A stretch of DNA of 64,000 nucleotides from Mucilaginibacter sp. KACC 22773 (GCF_028736215.1 NZ_CP117883.1:3162001-3226000); one strand, 5' to 3'. Numbered from the stretch's first letter, positions 26,244-36,544 are shown. Program-made: numbers and translations. Notes: a model not told the origin generated them from the letters alone.

Positions 26244-27467
26244 TTAGATCAGTGTCGAAATAATGAACGCAACTACCGAAATGATAAGGCCAAACATGAA
26301 TACATTGTACGAGGCACGCAACAAGCGGTATTTTTTTCCCAACACCACACCTTGCGAATAATTATCGCGGATAAGGCTTCCGTATAAGAAATCGCTGTCG
26401 TCCATCATTTTAACCATGCCCTCGCTGTATTTTTCGAGCGACATGCGGTAAAAATTACCAAAAAACAATAGGTTAACGGTTTTATTCTCAATATCCTCAT
26501 GTGTGAATACGCCGTCAGGTATCGACGGCCGGGTTGCCAGTATCGAAAAGGTGATAGTGAGTAAACTTACCCCAAGCAGCATAAAGGTTGGCACCAGGAG
26601 GTTGGAGTGTTCATCAATTTTGCGCAGCACCAAACTAATAATGGCCGATAAAATGATAGAGTTTACCGTGATCATGATATGGGCCTTATTGTCGGCCATG
26701 TCGCTCAACCGCTGGTGATTGCTTGAGCTAATGCGAAACATCGTCTCGATACCGCGTTCAGGCTTATCCGTTTTATGTTTTTTACCATGCTTTTCGGTAT
26801 CAGCCTTATCATCGTCTGTGTCAGTCACAACGCCTTCTTCGGCCAAAGCAATTGCAGGCGCTTTGTCTTTTACCAGCGCCTGTTTGCCTATCAGTTTATC
26901 CAGATTTTTTTGCTGCTGATCGCCAAGCAGCAGACGGCAATAATCGGTAAAATACCGGTGCGATTGCAGTAGTTCGATACTCTTTTGACGCCACACGTCT
27001 TTATCAAGTACAATGTTTTTTACCTTTTCTATTTCTTTACGCACCAGTTTGCTGCGTTCGTTAAAATCATCGGTTCCTAAATGAAAAAGATCGGCATCAC
27101 ATATAATTTCCTGAAGTAAGCCAACTGGCTTCTGTGGCATTTCGGTAGCCATAATACAGCCTTTTACTTTTTCAATTACCGCATCGGTAACTTTTAGCTG
27201 CTTAAGCTCATGCTCGGCTATGCTGATACTCTTTGCCTCGTGTTCGGCTTTATCAGTAAAATATCCGGTATCGTGAAACCATGAGGCCGCTACAACAACA
27301 AAAAAGTCCTCATCGCTAAGCTGGTAGTGGTTGGCAATTTTTGTAGCGGCAGCTACAACATCTTTGGTATGCTGAAGATCGTGATAAATTAAGTTGGGGT
27401 CCTGGTAGGCATCAAAATAAGATATCACGTATTTTTTGACGTCTTCTAATAACTGTTGAAATTTCAT
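26244..27467 (-). CDS. HD-domain protein fused to a Pycsar-effector-type membrane domain (PycTM)
   Basis: A 407-residue protein in two parts. Residues 1-190 are an HD phosphohydrolase with intact metal ligands: YHDLQHTKDV near 28-37, WFHDTGYF near 63-70 and ICDADLFHLG near 122. After an acidic and lysine-rich linker (~205-240), residues ~245-407 match the Pycsar effector transmembrane domain (formerly DUF5706). That part has RLSDMADNKAHIMITVNSIILSAI, a second helix ending ILATRP, and a last helix at the C-terminus. In Pycsar defence such domains bind cUMP or cCMP and damage the membrane. Here no pyrimidine cyclase is adjacent, and the gene heads an operon with ppk1. A role as nucleotide or polyphosphate-linked membrane sensor/hydrolase is inferred. 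Confidence 0.85.
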   Translation of the reverse strand: MKFQQLLEDVKKYVISYFDAYQDPNLIYHDLQHTKDVVAAATKIANHYQLSDEDFFVVVAASWFHDTGYFTDKAEHEAKSISIAEHELKQLKVTDAVIEKVKGCIMATEMPQKPVGLLQEIICDADLFHLGTDDFNERSKLVRKEIEKVKNIVLDKDVWRQKSIELLQSHRYFTDYCRLLLGDQQQKNLDKLIGKQALVKDKAPAIALAEEGVVTDTDDDKADTEKHGKKHKTDKPERGIETMFRISSSNHQRLSDMADNKAHIMITVNSIILSAIISLVLRKIDEHSNLLVPTFMLLGVSLLTITFSILATRPSIPDGVFTHEDIENKTVNLLFFGNFYRMSLEKYSEGMVKMMDDSDFLYGSLIRDNYSQGVVLGKKYRLLRASYNVFMFGLIISVVAFIISTLI

Positions 27468-27716
27468 TGGCCTGAATGTAATTATTAATCAAATTTATTC
27501 TAAAAATCCCTATTTGCTGTCGATTTAATGTTATAAGCTAATTTATTGCTGATAATTAATTGATGACGACTAAATTGATTTACAACCTAAATTACTTTGC
27601 TAAACCTATACCATTGATTAAATATCTAATTTTCAAATACTTAATTAAAGTTTTCTTTCCTGAAGTCTTGATATATCGCTAAATCACGAAATTACGTTAC
27701 TAAGTTGTAATATAAT

Positions 27717-30302
27717 TTAGTCTTTAGCTGCTGGATATTTTGAATCGGGACCTTCGTAGCTGTAATTGTAAGGCGGATAAGGCACAATAAAAGTATCCTC
27801 CACCCGGGTAGACCTTTTGAAATAGGGGATCCAGATAGCAGAAACAACACATGCCCTTATTAAAAAGTACAAAGACTGCGAAACAACTTTTTCATCATGC
27901 ACGGTTAATGATATGATGTAAAAAACAGCGCCAAACCCCAAGACATATAAAAAATAACCGGTAATAACTTTAGGGAATATATCGCGTTTATTTAATAAAA
28001 GGATAAGGCAAAAAACAGCCAGCATCATGAGTATAATATTGCCACCGGCCCCAACAACCAACAAAAGTTTGTGGTTAAAGCCATATTTACTGGTAGCAAA
28101 GGAATTCCAGGTAGCCATATCAAAAAAATTGCCGGTGTAAAGATTCCGGGCAACGCTAAGGACTGTTGCCCCGAGGCCAATGGCTATCAATATGAGCCAG
28201 CCACCAATAGGCATAAACGTTGATCCATAGCTAAAAACAATAGCCGGTGTTTCGCGCTGGTAAAACCATACGCCTAAAAAAATCAGGCCAACCACCAAAA
28301 AGCCTGCAAAAATAACCATCGGGTTGTTAATGTTCGATCCGGGTTCGCTGATGGCTCCGTAACTAAAACTATAGCTAAGTCCGTCGCTGTTAAGCTTTTT
28401 AATATCTTCTTTAAATTCGTCCAGTTTATCTACAGGAACATTGTCCTTTAAGTAAGCAAGCTTGTAATTAAGCTGTAGCGTATCGCCCGAAGATGTGTAA
28501 TCAGACGAAAATTTATAATAGTCCCTTGTAATTGCATTGGTTTTGTCAGTTATGTCCCAGCCTCCTTTTAATATAACGCTTATGGTATAATCATAATCAA
28601 GTGGGTAACTCAATGACACAGGCGTTTTTATTCTTCCGTTTAACGATGGCAGTTGCTGCGAAATGTAGTTGGCATATAAGTCAGCCGATTTTTTATTGGT
28701 CTCGGTATCTACCCGGAAAAAGTCTTTTATGGTATAGGTTTCGGTAGTTGTAAGTACATTTTTATCCAGATCGTCATCCACTGTAATCGAGTCTTTTTGT
28801 TCGATTTTTGTATATGTTTTTGCATAATAATCCAGGTAATTTTTCTCCGTTTCGGCCATGCCTGTCGAGGCAAGCCGGCTGCGGATATCATCAGCCTCGT
28901 TTAAAGTGTAAGTGGTTTTTACAGTGAACATCACCGGCGCGTGGTCGTTTTTCACTTTATAGATATCATTAAAAATCACTTTACCTGTTTTGGATTGTGG
29001 TATGGTAGTAAGCGAAGTATCACCCGCTCTTAATACCAAACCTTTACCATAATTAGGGAAATAAATATCGGTACCCGAGCCGCCCTGGTAGTCAATAGTT
29101 GCATCAACCCAAACCTGTTTGCCCTGTACGTTGGCAGTAACCACAGCATGGTCAAATGCATAGTAAGTTGGCAGGTAATCTTCAATATGCGCCCTAACGC
29201 TCGAATTTACCAGCACCATCGCTGCATCTATACCATCGGCTTTCAGCATTGATACCAGTAATAACGATTTATCTTTACAATCACCGTAGCGTTGTTTAAA
29301 TACCTTTTCGGGATTATTTGCCTTATGCGAGTATTGGCCCATTTCGATGCCCATATACCGTACCTCGTTTTGTACGGTTTTAACCGCCTCGCGAAAATAT
29401 TTCACCTGGTCGTTACCTGTTTTTGCCTTAATTTCGGCAATGCGCTGTGCCAGTTCGCCTTTAATATTGATTGCTGCCGGGTTAATACTCAGTGCCCAAT
29501 TTACTACGCCAGCCCAGCCATTAAATTCACTGATCTGCACGCGGGGCCTGCTTTCGTACCAGGCAGGCTGGTTTTCGTCGTCACGCGCTGGTGGTACCTG
29601 GAAACCCTCATATTCGTACCGCTTTAAGCCAGCCGTTTGGCTGATAGTTACTTTAGGTATGGTATTAATAGCCTTAAAGTTTAATTTCCGCTGTGCTGAA
29701 GCAACGAGCACCGTATACTGATGCGCTATAGGCTGGTACCATTGAAAAGCGATATCATCGCAAAACCTGCCGTTAAAAATAGGGTTGCGGCCGGTTAGTG
29801 TATATGAATATTCAATCCTATCGCCTTTACGAATGTCGTCAAGAATCAGCAAAGCCGAGTAACTACCCTGGTAAATAAAGTTGGATAAATCCTGTTCGTC
29901 GGCAATTACCTTAAAGGCAGATACATTTAAGCGATTAATAGGCTTGTTGTTGCGCCAAACAATGATGTTATGAAAATCAAGACGCTGGAAACTGGGATCG
30001 AAACTCACATTAACCTGTGATGCATTTTGAATGCCGGTTTCAGATACTATCTCTTTAATTACATGGTGGTAATTGGCCTGCAATTCAACATGCACCTGCT
30101 GTTCTAAAAGCGCAAAAAAATAACCTTTTTCGATGGTACGTGCCGACGGTCTTTGGCTATAAGGCTTACAAACGCTTAACCAGTCGGGTTTGGGTGTCAC
30201 GTGCACCACGGGTGTACCCGCCGCCATAACACACTGTTTATTAATTAACAACAGTAAAGCACCAGTAATAAGGTTCAAGTATAGTTTAAAACAATTTTGC
30301 AT
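27717..30302 (-). CDS. DUF3857/transglutaminase-like protein with membrane C-terminus
   Basis: An 861-residue envelope protein with a signal peptide. Residues ~55-230 are a DUF3857-type beta domain. A transglutaminase-like domain follows with its triad in order: Cys in YGDCKDKS near 340, His in FDHAVV near 383 and Asp in WVDATIDYQGG near 398. After a second beta region, at least five hydrophobic segments lie between ~660 and 830, so the enzyme domain is anchored and probably periplasmic. The substrate is unknown. Family members are suspected of protein cross-linking or proteolysis in Bacteroidota envelopes. It is separated from the HD-PycTM gene by 250 AT-rich bases, so it is not obviously part of that operon. 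Confidence 0.85.
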   Translation of the reverse strand: MQNCFKLYLNLITGALLLLINKQCVMAAGTPVVHVTPKPDWLSVCKPYSQRPSARTIEKGYFFALLEQQVHVELQANYHHVIKEIVSETGIQNASQVNVSFDPSFQRLDFHNIIVWRNNKPINRLNVSAFKVIADEQDLSNFIYQGSYSALLILDDIRKGDRIEYSYTLTGRNPIFNGRFCDDIAFQWYQPIAHQYTVLVASAQRKLNFKAINTIPKVTISQTAGLKRYEYEGFQVPPARDDENQPAWYESRPRVQISEFNGWAGVVNWALSINPAAINIKGELAQRIAEIKAKTGNDQVKYFREAVKTVQNEVRYMGIEMGQYSHKANNPEKVFKQRYGDCKDKSLLLVSMLKADGIDAAMVLVNSSVRAHIEDYLPTYYAFDHAVVTANVQGKQVWVDATIDYQGGSGTDIYFPNYGKGLVLRAGDTSLTTIPQSKTGKVIFNDIYKVKNDHAPVMFTVKTTYTLNEADDIRSRLASTGMAETEKNYLDYYAKTYTKIEQKDSITVDDDLDKNVLTTTETYTIKDFFRVDTETNKKSADLYANYISQQLPSLNGRIKTPVSLSYPLDYDYTISVILKGGWDITDKTNAITRDYYKFSSDYTSSGDTLQLNYKLAYLKDNVPVDKLDEFKEDIKKLNSDGLSYSFSYGAISEPGSNINNPMVIFAGFLVVGLIFLGVWFYQRETPAIVFSYGSTFMPIGGWLILIAIGLGATVLSVARNLYTGNFFDMATWNSFATSKYGFNHKLLLVVGAGGNIILMMLAVFCLILLLNKRDIFPKVITGYFLYVLGFGAVFYIISLTVHDEKVVSQSLYFLIRACVVSAIWIPYFKRSTRVEDTFIVPYPPYNYSYEGPDSKYPAAKD

Positions 30303-30527
30303 ACCGGCTATTAAAATAAAAAAAAGAACCGGATTTATAATTATTTATTTAATTATTGGCCCCGCCCAACTCCTTTAATATCTGCCAGTGGAGCGCCTTG
30401 AGTTTAGATCACGGATAGGTAGTTAAGAAAACAGTTCTATAAAACCATAAAAGGAAGTTTTTTTTGAAAAACTTTCTTTTATCAGGCAAATCAAAAACCC
30501 CTCCCCTTTAGAGAGGATTGGGCGAAC

Positions 30528-33500
30528 CTATTGTTGTTGATTGCCCAACAATGGGGCAAACTTTTTAACGTAATCCTTTAATTGGCCATCGAATTTCTTA
30601 AATAATGCCGGCTGATTATTTTCTTTAACAAAATCGGTCATGCCATTTAATATTTGTAACCCTATTTGAACATCGCGGGTGCTCAAAGTATTATCGTTTG
30701 ATGTTAGCAAATGGTAATTATAATCAAGCTGATCGGTTACGTACTCATCAAGATGGTTTGCCATTTTGGTACCTAACACTACATCATTTAATTGAAATGC
30801 CATTTGTATCAAAAATATTTTACGGCCGGCAATGTCAATGTAAGGGTTAATGTCGGGCATTTCCTGATCATATTTATGCAGTACTTTTAAAGCAAGGTCG
30901 TTATGCCCCTCCTTCATCAGATTCTGGATCAAATCGGTAAAAGTGGTAGTCATTACCGGGTAAAACATCGACGTTGACTCGTGATCAAGATATTTAGCGG
31001 TTTTAAAGTTCCCGAATTTAAACTTGTTCATCACATTATTGTACATCACCATTGTGTTTGTTTTACTTAACTGGTCATGCACGGTGGTGTCTTTCTGGAA
31101 AGGTATTAAATGGTAAGTAAAACCTTCTTTATACAGGTATGGCTGTAAACCAATCAGGTTTTCGTTGCCAATGGTTGTAGTAAAACAAATAGGCCTTTTC
31201 CAGTTATTATGCGCAAGTATATCCAATATCGCCAGGTTCTCTTTGGTTACATAATTTGGCGGAAATTTCCAATCCATTACGCTTGCAAGCCTGCTTTTTT
31301 GATCGGGCGTTACCACTCCCATTTTTACTACCTGGTCCGGGTTTATGGTTAGTTTTAAATTTTTGGTAGGCAGGTAATTGCCAAAATCGCCGCTTTGGTA
31401 TTCAACCTGGGCGGCTTTATCATCAGATGTTATAAAGTCAAAAACCTCTTTTACTTCCTGCGGACCGTCTAATTTTTTGTCGTTAAAATAAATGGCGTCA
31501 CGTACACCTTCCTTATATTTATCATAAGGCATGGTAATAGGCAAAGGATCCGATTCATTCATTTTTTTCTGCATCTGGCGGATGTACCAATCACCGGTAA
31601 ATAAACTCAGGTTCACGATGCGTACGTCGGGCCTGATGCCTTCAACTTCCTGATCGTACCATAACGAGTAGGTATCATTATCGCCATAGGTAAATAAGAT
31701 AGCATCTTTAGGGCACGATATCAGGTAGTTATAAGCCATATCGTGCGGTGTCATTTTTGTAGAACGGTCGTGATCGCCCCACTCCTTGCTTGCCAGCAAC
31801 ACAGGCGCAGCCAATAAACATATAGCTGTTGATGCTAAAGCGGCAGTTCTGCCATCAATAAATTTACGGGCGCTTTCGGCAATGGCTATAACGCCTAAAC
31901 CTATCCAAATAGCAAAGGCATAAAAGGAGCCAACATAGGAGTAATCACGCTCGCGCGGCTGCACATTGGCTTGATTAACATATAATACAATAGCAAGGCC
32001 GGTAAAGAAGAAAAGTAACAATACTACCAGCGCATCTTTCTTTTTACGGTTAAAATGGTAAGCAGCCCCTATTAAACCGATAATGAGCGGTAATGCATAT
32101 AATGGCGTATAGGTTACTGCTCCTGTAACTGATTTTGGCAAATGCCTGCCGCCATCAAATATTCCGGTTGTCCAATTACCATCAATGGCTACCATGCTTT
32201 GCTGGCCATCGGCGTCATTGTATCGGCCCACAAAGTTCCATAAAAAATAACGCCAGTACATCTGGTACATTTGCCAGGTAAACATCCAGCTTAAGTTGTT
32301 GGCAAAATTTGGCGCCTGCCCCTCAGGAATGCGCAGCCACTCTTTATAAAACTGAACATCCTGCGGATCGGTACTGTACATACGCGGCAAAATTGTGGTA
32401 TGATCATATACCGTTTCAATTTTTTTGCCAGCATTTTCATATTTGGTATTTCCTTTACGATAAATGATGCTTCCCTCCTTTTGTTCGGTAACCTGCGCAT
32501 CATAATACTGCCCAAAAAGCAAAGGGTTTTCGCCGTACTGGATACGGTTTAAGTAACCATAAAGGGTAAATGCATTATCGGGGTGCGAGTTATTTAAATC
32601 GGGATTTGCAGTAGCCCTGATAGGGATGTAAGCAAATGAGCCGTATCCAAAATAAATAAAAGCAATACACAACAAAGCAAGGTTAAGCGTTGGTTTTTTT
32701 GCACGGATACTATATGTAATACCCAACACAAGGGCGGCCACGATGATAAGCATAAAAAAGAATGCACCGCTGCCAAAGCCCAGCCCCAAGGTATTTACAA
32801 AGAAAAGGTCAAAGTAGGCGGCAAATTTAATGGTGTATCCCCTAACACCGTACTGTACCAGGCCAAGGATAACTATACCGGCCAAAAACGCCAATATTCC
32901 GTTACCTACATTTACATTTTTACTCCTGCGGAAGAAATAAACAATGGCCAAAGCCGGTATGGTTAATAAATTAAGCAGGTGAATACCTATTGATAAACCA
33001 ATTACATAGGCTATAAAAACCAGCCATTTATCGGCGCCTTTTTCATCGGCGTGGGCGTCCCATTTTAAAATGGCCCAAAATACAATAGCGGTACATAATG
33101 ATGATAAAGCAAATACAATGGTTTCAACGGCCGAAAACCAGAAAGTATCTGTATAAGTGAATGCCAACGCGCCAACCAGGCCTGCGCCCATAATCATGAT
33201 CAGGTTTGTTTGGCTAACCTCGTCATCACGTTTATTTAGTAATAATTTTTTGGCTAACGCAGTAATTGTCCAAAATAAAAACATAATGGTAGCCCCGCTG
33301 GCAATAGCCGACCCCATATTGGTATAATAAGGCACCTTAGCATTGTTGCCAAATGAAAGTAATGAAAACAACTTGCCCAACATGGCAAAAACAGGGTACC
33401 CCGGTTGGTGAGCAACCTGTAGCCTATAGGCGCATGAAATAAATTCACCGCAGTCCCAAAAACTAACTGACGGTTCTAATGTTAAGATGTAGGTAATTGA

Positions 33501-33554
33501 AGCTATAACAAAGCAAAGCCAGCCTAAAAGATTATTGATTTTTTTGTACTGCAT
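30528..33554 (-). CDS. DUF2723 multi-pass membrane protein (TMEM260-like glycosyltransferase family)
   Basis: A 1008-residue inner-membrane protein. The N-terminal ~620 residues hold about 12 or more transmembrane helices. An extracytoplasmic C-terminal half follows with YGDNDTYSLWYDQEVEGIRPDVRI near 640. The first loop has SFWDCGEFISCAYRLQVAHQPGYP near residue 32, the family's conserved block, with the acidic pair used by GT-C glycosyltransferases. Human TMEM260, of the same family, is an O-mannosyltransferase. By analogy this protein may glycosylate exported proteins; that is inference. It stands alone on the minus strand, divergent from the RemB/Wzi-like gene. Confidence 0.87.
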   Translation of the reverse strand: MQYKKINNLLGWLCFVIASITYILTLEPSVSFWDCGEFISCAYRLQVAHQPGYPVFAMLGKLFSLLSFGNNAKVPYYTNMGSAIASGATIMFLFWTITALAKKLLLNKRDDEVSQTNLIMIMGAGLVGALAFTYTDTFWFSAVETIVFALSSLCTAIVFWAILKWDAHADEKGADKWLVFIAYVIGLSIGIHLLNLLTIPALAIVYFFRRSKNVNVGNGILAFLAGIVILGLVQYGVRGYTIKFAAYFDLFFVNTLGLGFGSGAFFFMLIIVAALVLGITYSIRAKKPTLNLALLCIAFIYFGYGSFAYIPIRATANPDLNNSHPDNAFTLYGYLNRIQYGENPLLFGQYYDAQVTEQKEGSIIYRKGNTKYENAGKKIETVYDHTTILPRMYSTDPQDVQFYKEWLRIPEGQAPNFANNLSWMFTWQMYQMYWRYFLWNFVGRYNDADGQQSMVAIDGNWTTGIFDGGRHLPKSVTGAVTYTPLYALPLIIGLIGAAYHFNRKKKDALVVLLLFFFTGLAIVLYVNQANVQPRERDYSYVGSFYAFAIWIGLGVIAIAESARKFIDGRTAALASTAICLLAAPVLLASKEWGDHDRSTKMTPHDMAYNYLISCPKDAILFTYGDNDTYSLWYDQEVEGIRPDVRIVNLSLFTGDWYIRQMQKKMNESDPLPITMPYDKYKEGVRDAIYFNDKKLDGPQEVKEVFDFITSDDKAAQVEYQSGDFGNYLPTKNLKLTINPDQVVKMGVVTPDQKSRLASVMDWKFPPNYVTKENLAILDILAHNNWKRPICFTTTIGNENLIGLQPYLYKEGFTYHLIPFQKDTTVHDQLSKTNTMVMYNNVMNKFKFGNFKTAKYLDHESTSMFYPVMTTTFTDLIQNLMKEGHNDLALKVLHKYDQEMPDINPYIDIAGRKIFLIQMAFQLNDVVLGTKMANHLDEYVTDQLDYNYHLLTSNDNTLSTRDVQIGLQILNGMTDFVKENNQPALFKKFDGQLKDYVKKFAPLLGNQQQ

Positions 33555-33754
33555 TTATATTAAATAGTAAGGGTTTTATCGCGCGGGCAAATATCACTAT
33601 TTTTAAATGGTAATTAAAAAAAACAGTTTGCCTGTGCCAAATTTAACATTTATTAACTTTTTTAGAACAAGATATTCGGACTCAAAAATGTCCTGCAAAA
33701 TCTATTACCAATGAAAATTTTTATCTTACCATAAATAATACTTATTTTGTTGCG

Positions 33755-35443
33755 ATGCAAAAAATCTACCCATTTCTGTCCATAAAATCATTTTTGTTAG
33801 CCGGCATCCTCCTGGTTTCGGTTCAAGGGGTTAAGGCACAATCAACCTATCTGCCAAACTCCTACCAGCTGTACCAAAAGTTCAATGCCGATATTTATTC
33901 AACAAAAACAGCGTTTCATAGTTCCATGCGCCCATTTTTGATAGATAGCATTATCCAGCACAGCTATGATTCGGTTATGAATGTTGGAGTGAGGCCCAAC
34001 AGTAAAAGCTGGGTCACGCGCAAATTATTGAATGAACATCTTTTTGAAGTTAACAGGCCCAATTACACTTTTTACGGTGATATTATCCTGGATTTAGACG
34101 TAAGTAAAGATTTTAGCGCAAAAACAGGCGGCCCGGCTCAAAGATATTCGGCGCAAGGGCAGCTGGCTACTTTAACTGTAAATTCAAGTAATTATTTAAA
34201 TACCCGCGGTTACCAGTTTGGTGGCACAGTTGGCAAAAACTTTTCATTTTATACCAGTGGTTATGAAAATGGGGCAAAATTCCCTACTTATTACAATACG
34301 GTAGTTAATGCCAACGGCTTTATACCCGGTCAATCCTATTTGCGTAATTACCAGGGAATCGCAAAAAATTCGGCTGATTGGTCGTACGTTACAGCAATCT
34401 TGTCCTATAACGTAACAAAAAACCTTAACGTTACCCTGGGCGAGGATAAAATGTTTATCGGCGATGGGTACCGCTCATTATTGTTATCAGATTATGCTGC
34501 CAATATGCCCCTTTTAAGGGTTACCGCCAACTTAGGCAGGCATGTGCAGTACATGGCCACCTGGGCTTACATAGAAGATATTAAAGAAACAAAATTTGAT
34601 GCTTTTGGCAGCAACCGCCGTAAGTGGGCATTTTTTCATTACATAGACTGGAATGTGAGCAACCGGGTATCATTCGGCTTCTTTAACGCGCTTATTTCCC
34701 CGGAGGCCGATGCAAACGGCAACAGGCGCGGTTTTGATGCCAATATGATAAATCCTATTTTCTTCTCCAGCTCATTGGGGCCATCCCAACAACCTAAAGA
34801 CAATACTTTAGTTGGCTTTACAGGCAAATACAAAATCCTGGATAAAACTGCGTTGTATGCCCAGCTATTGTTAGATAGGTTTAAAGCAGGCAGTTTTTTC
34901 TCGGGTAATAATGCAGATAACACCAACGGTGTGCAGGTTGGTATCCGCGGCGCCGATCTTTTTGCTGTAAAGCGCTTTAACTATCTTTTTGAGTTTAATA
35001 CCGTTAAACCGTATACTTACCAAAATGCAAACACCATAAGCAGCTACAATTTTTACGGCGATCCGTTGGCGCATCCTTATGGCGCAAATTTCAGAGAAGT
35101 GCTGGGCATCCTTAACTACTCTTTCGGCCGGATTGATCTGCAAGGACAAATAAACTATGCCAAATATGGTACAGATACACTAAAAAGCATAAACAATGGC
35201 AAAATAGTGAATAAGCCATTTGTACCAACGGCAACTACTACTACCAATGTTGGCCAGGGATTGAGCACCCAGCTTTACTATGCCGAAGGCACAATTTCAT
35301 TTTTAATTAACCCTAAATATAATCTCCGTTTTGAATTAAGCGGCTTGTACCGGCAGGAAAAAAGCGCGAAAGCAGATAATAAAACAACGATGCTTACTTT
35401 TGGGTTAAGAAGCTCGTTCAGGAATTTGTATCATGATTTTTAA
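33755..35443 (+). CDS. Outer-membrane beta-barrel protein, RemB/Wzi-like
   Basis: A 562-residue exported protein with a signal peptide (cleavage after VKAQ near 29). The bulk alternates aromatic and polar residues as in outer-membrane barrels. GEDKMFIGDGYRSLLLSDYA near residue 232 is a conserved stretch shared by the gliding-motility protein RemB and Wzi-type capsule assembly proteins of Bacteroidota. No gliding or capsule genes lie beside it, so neither role is supported by context. It has its own intrinsic terminator and is divergent from the DUF2723 gene. The family assignment is by eye. Confidence 0.7.
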   Translation: MQKIYPFLSIKSFLLAGILLVSVQGVKAQSTYLPNSYQLYQKFNADIYSTKTAFHSSMRPFLIDSIIQHSYDSVMNVGVRPNSKSWVTRKLLNEHLFEVNRPNYTFYGDIILDLDVSKDFSAKTGGPAQRYSAQGQLATLTVNSSNYLNTRGYQFGGTVGKNFSFYTSGYENGAKFPTYYNTVVNANGFIPGQSYLRNYQGIAKNSADWSYVTAILSYNVTKNLNVTLGEDKMFIGDGYRSLLLSDYAANMPLLRVTANLGRHVQYMATWAYIEDIKETKFDAFGSNRRKWAFFHYIDWNVSNRVSFGFFNALISPEADANGNRRGFDANMINPIFFSSSLGPSQQPKDNTLVGFTGKYKILDKTALYAQLLLDRFKAGSFFSGNNADNTNGVQVGIRGADLFAVKRFNYLFEFNTVKPYTYQNANTISSYNFYGDPLAHPYGANFREVLGILNYSFGRIDLQGQINYAKYGTDTLKSINNGKIVNKPFVPTATTTTNVGQGLSTQLYYAEGTISFLINPKYNLRFELSGLYRQEKSAKADNKTTMLTFGLRSSFRNLYHDF

Positions 35444-35469
35444 ACACGATTAATGAATTAGGCAGGATT
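35444..35469. repeat. Degraded copy of the 26-bp dispersed repeat
   Basis: ACACGATTAATGAATTAGGCAGGATT matches the 5567 and 10992 copies with several substitutions. It lies directly after the RemB/Wzi-like gene. Confidence 0.4.
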
Positions 35470-35496
35470 TACTATATTTTTTTGATAACATTTTAC

Positions 35497-35526
35497 AACG
35501 TGATGTATTAAGTATCACGTTTTTTG
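35497..35526 (+). terminator. Intrinsic terminator of the RemB/Wzi-like gene
   Basis: AACGTGAT and ATCACGTT form a perfect 8-bp stem around a 9-base loop, followed by TTTTTT. The rest of the gap to 35830 is AT-rich with no gene seen. Confidence 0.88.
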
Positions 35527-35830
35527 TTTGTACTTGCTAAATTTAATGCTCCGTCATAAGACCAATGGCTGTATGGTAAATTGCTGGATTAGTTTTTTTA
35601 TATAACTATTTTGACATAAGCAATCGATTAATAATCACATACATTAAAACGGATTGAAATGCAGAATTTTATTCTGCAAAACTACCAAGAAACACCGTTC
35701 CGACAGAATAAATATTCCTTTATAGTAAATAAAAAGTTAAATTAAATTTATATAATTTATTAATATACAATTAGTTATTGTTTATATAATAATTTTATTT
35801 GGCAACCAAACAGACCAAATAAATGGGAGG

Positions 35831-36544
35831 TTAAGCTAAAATAAGGTCACAATACCAAAATCCGGCTGGTTTGTGATCGGGGTTTGTAACGCAGGAATCG
35901 TCTGTGTTTTTAGGGGCCCGATATTCCTTAAAAATTTTAATCCCGGTTTTATAGTTAACGGGCTTTGAAAAAATAGGCCCCTTAAAAGTGAACGTGTGAA
36001 ACTCGCCGTTCTCTCCGCAAACATCTACATCATCGGGCAGGGCATCAATCAGTTCGGCGCTGAGCTCCCTCCCTACTATTCGCTCAAGGCGTGCCTGGGT
36101 ACAGGCTATCACCGTTCCAAATCCAAGGCTTAAAAATTCATTGATTAGTTCGCGGGTATCTCGTTTCCATAATGGGTAGATGCCGGTGAGGCCAACTTCG
36201 CTCAACCTTGCATCACGATAGTCTTTCAAATCCTGCAAAAAGATATCGCCGAAAATAGAATGCGTTATCCCCTCGCTTTTGAAATGAGCCAGGTGATAAT
36301 GCATAACCTCGTCATACTCCTTCATGCCTGGCATCTCGGGCAACCGGATCTGGTATAATGGTATACCAATACTTTCGGCCTGTTTTATCAATAGTTCCGT
36401 GCGTACGCCATGCATCGAGATCCTGTCGGCAGCATCGTTAACAGTTGTTACCAGGTACCTGATGTCAAGGTCAGCATTTTGCAGGCAATGGTACAAAGCC
36501 AGTGCGCTGTCTTTACCGCCGCTCCAGTTAAAAATACACTTCAT
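35831..36544 (-). CDS. Dph6-like PP-loop ATP pyrophosphatase (diphthine--ammonia ligase family)
   Basis: A 237-residue cytoplasmic enzyme of the COG2102 family. The PP-loop FNWSGGKDSALALYH is at residues 5-19. The second half has LPDDVDVCGENGEFHTF near 168, the family's substrate-side motif. Eukaryotic members amidate diphthine on EF2. Bacteria lack diphthamide, so the reaction here must differ. The locus (BtuB-like receptor, cobalamin riboswitch) suggests a link with cobalamin salvage, perhaps amide-side-chain chemistry, but that is inference. It lies 78 bases after the sirtuin gene and may be co-transcribed with it. Confidence 0.88.
   Translation of the reverse strand: MKCIFNWSGGKDSALALYHCLQNADLDIRYLVTTVNDAADRISMHGVRTELLIKQAESIGIPLYQIRLPEMPGMKEYDEVMHYHLAHFKSEGITHSIFGDIFLQDLKDYRDARLSEVGLTGIYPLWKRDTRELINEFLSLGFGTVIACTQARLERIVGRELSAELIDALPDDVDVCGENGEFHTFTFKGPIFSKPVNYKTGIKIFKEYRAPKNTDDSCVTNPDHKPAGFWYCDLILA

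Noticed and set aside
26244..27467. Complete Pycsar defence system
   Set aside because: No pyrimidine cyclase gene is present in the window; only the effector-type domain is, and it is fused to HD and linked to ppk1.
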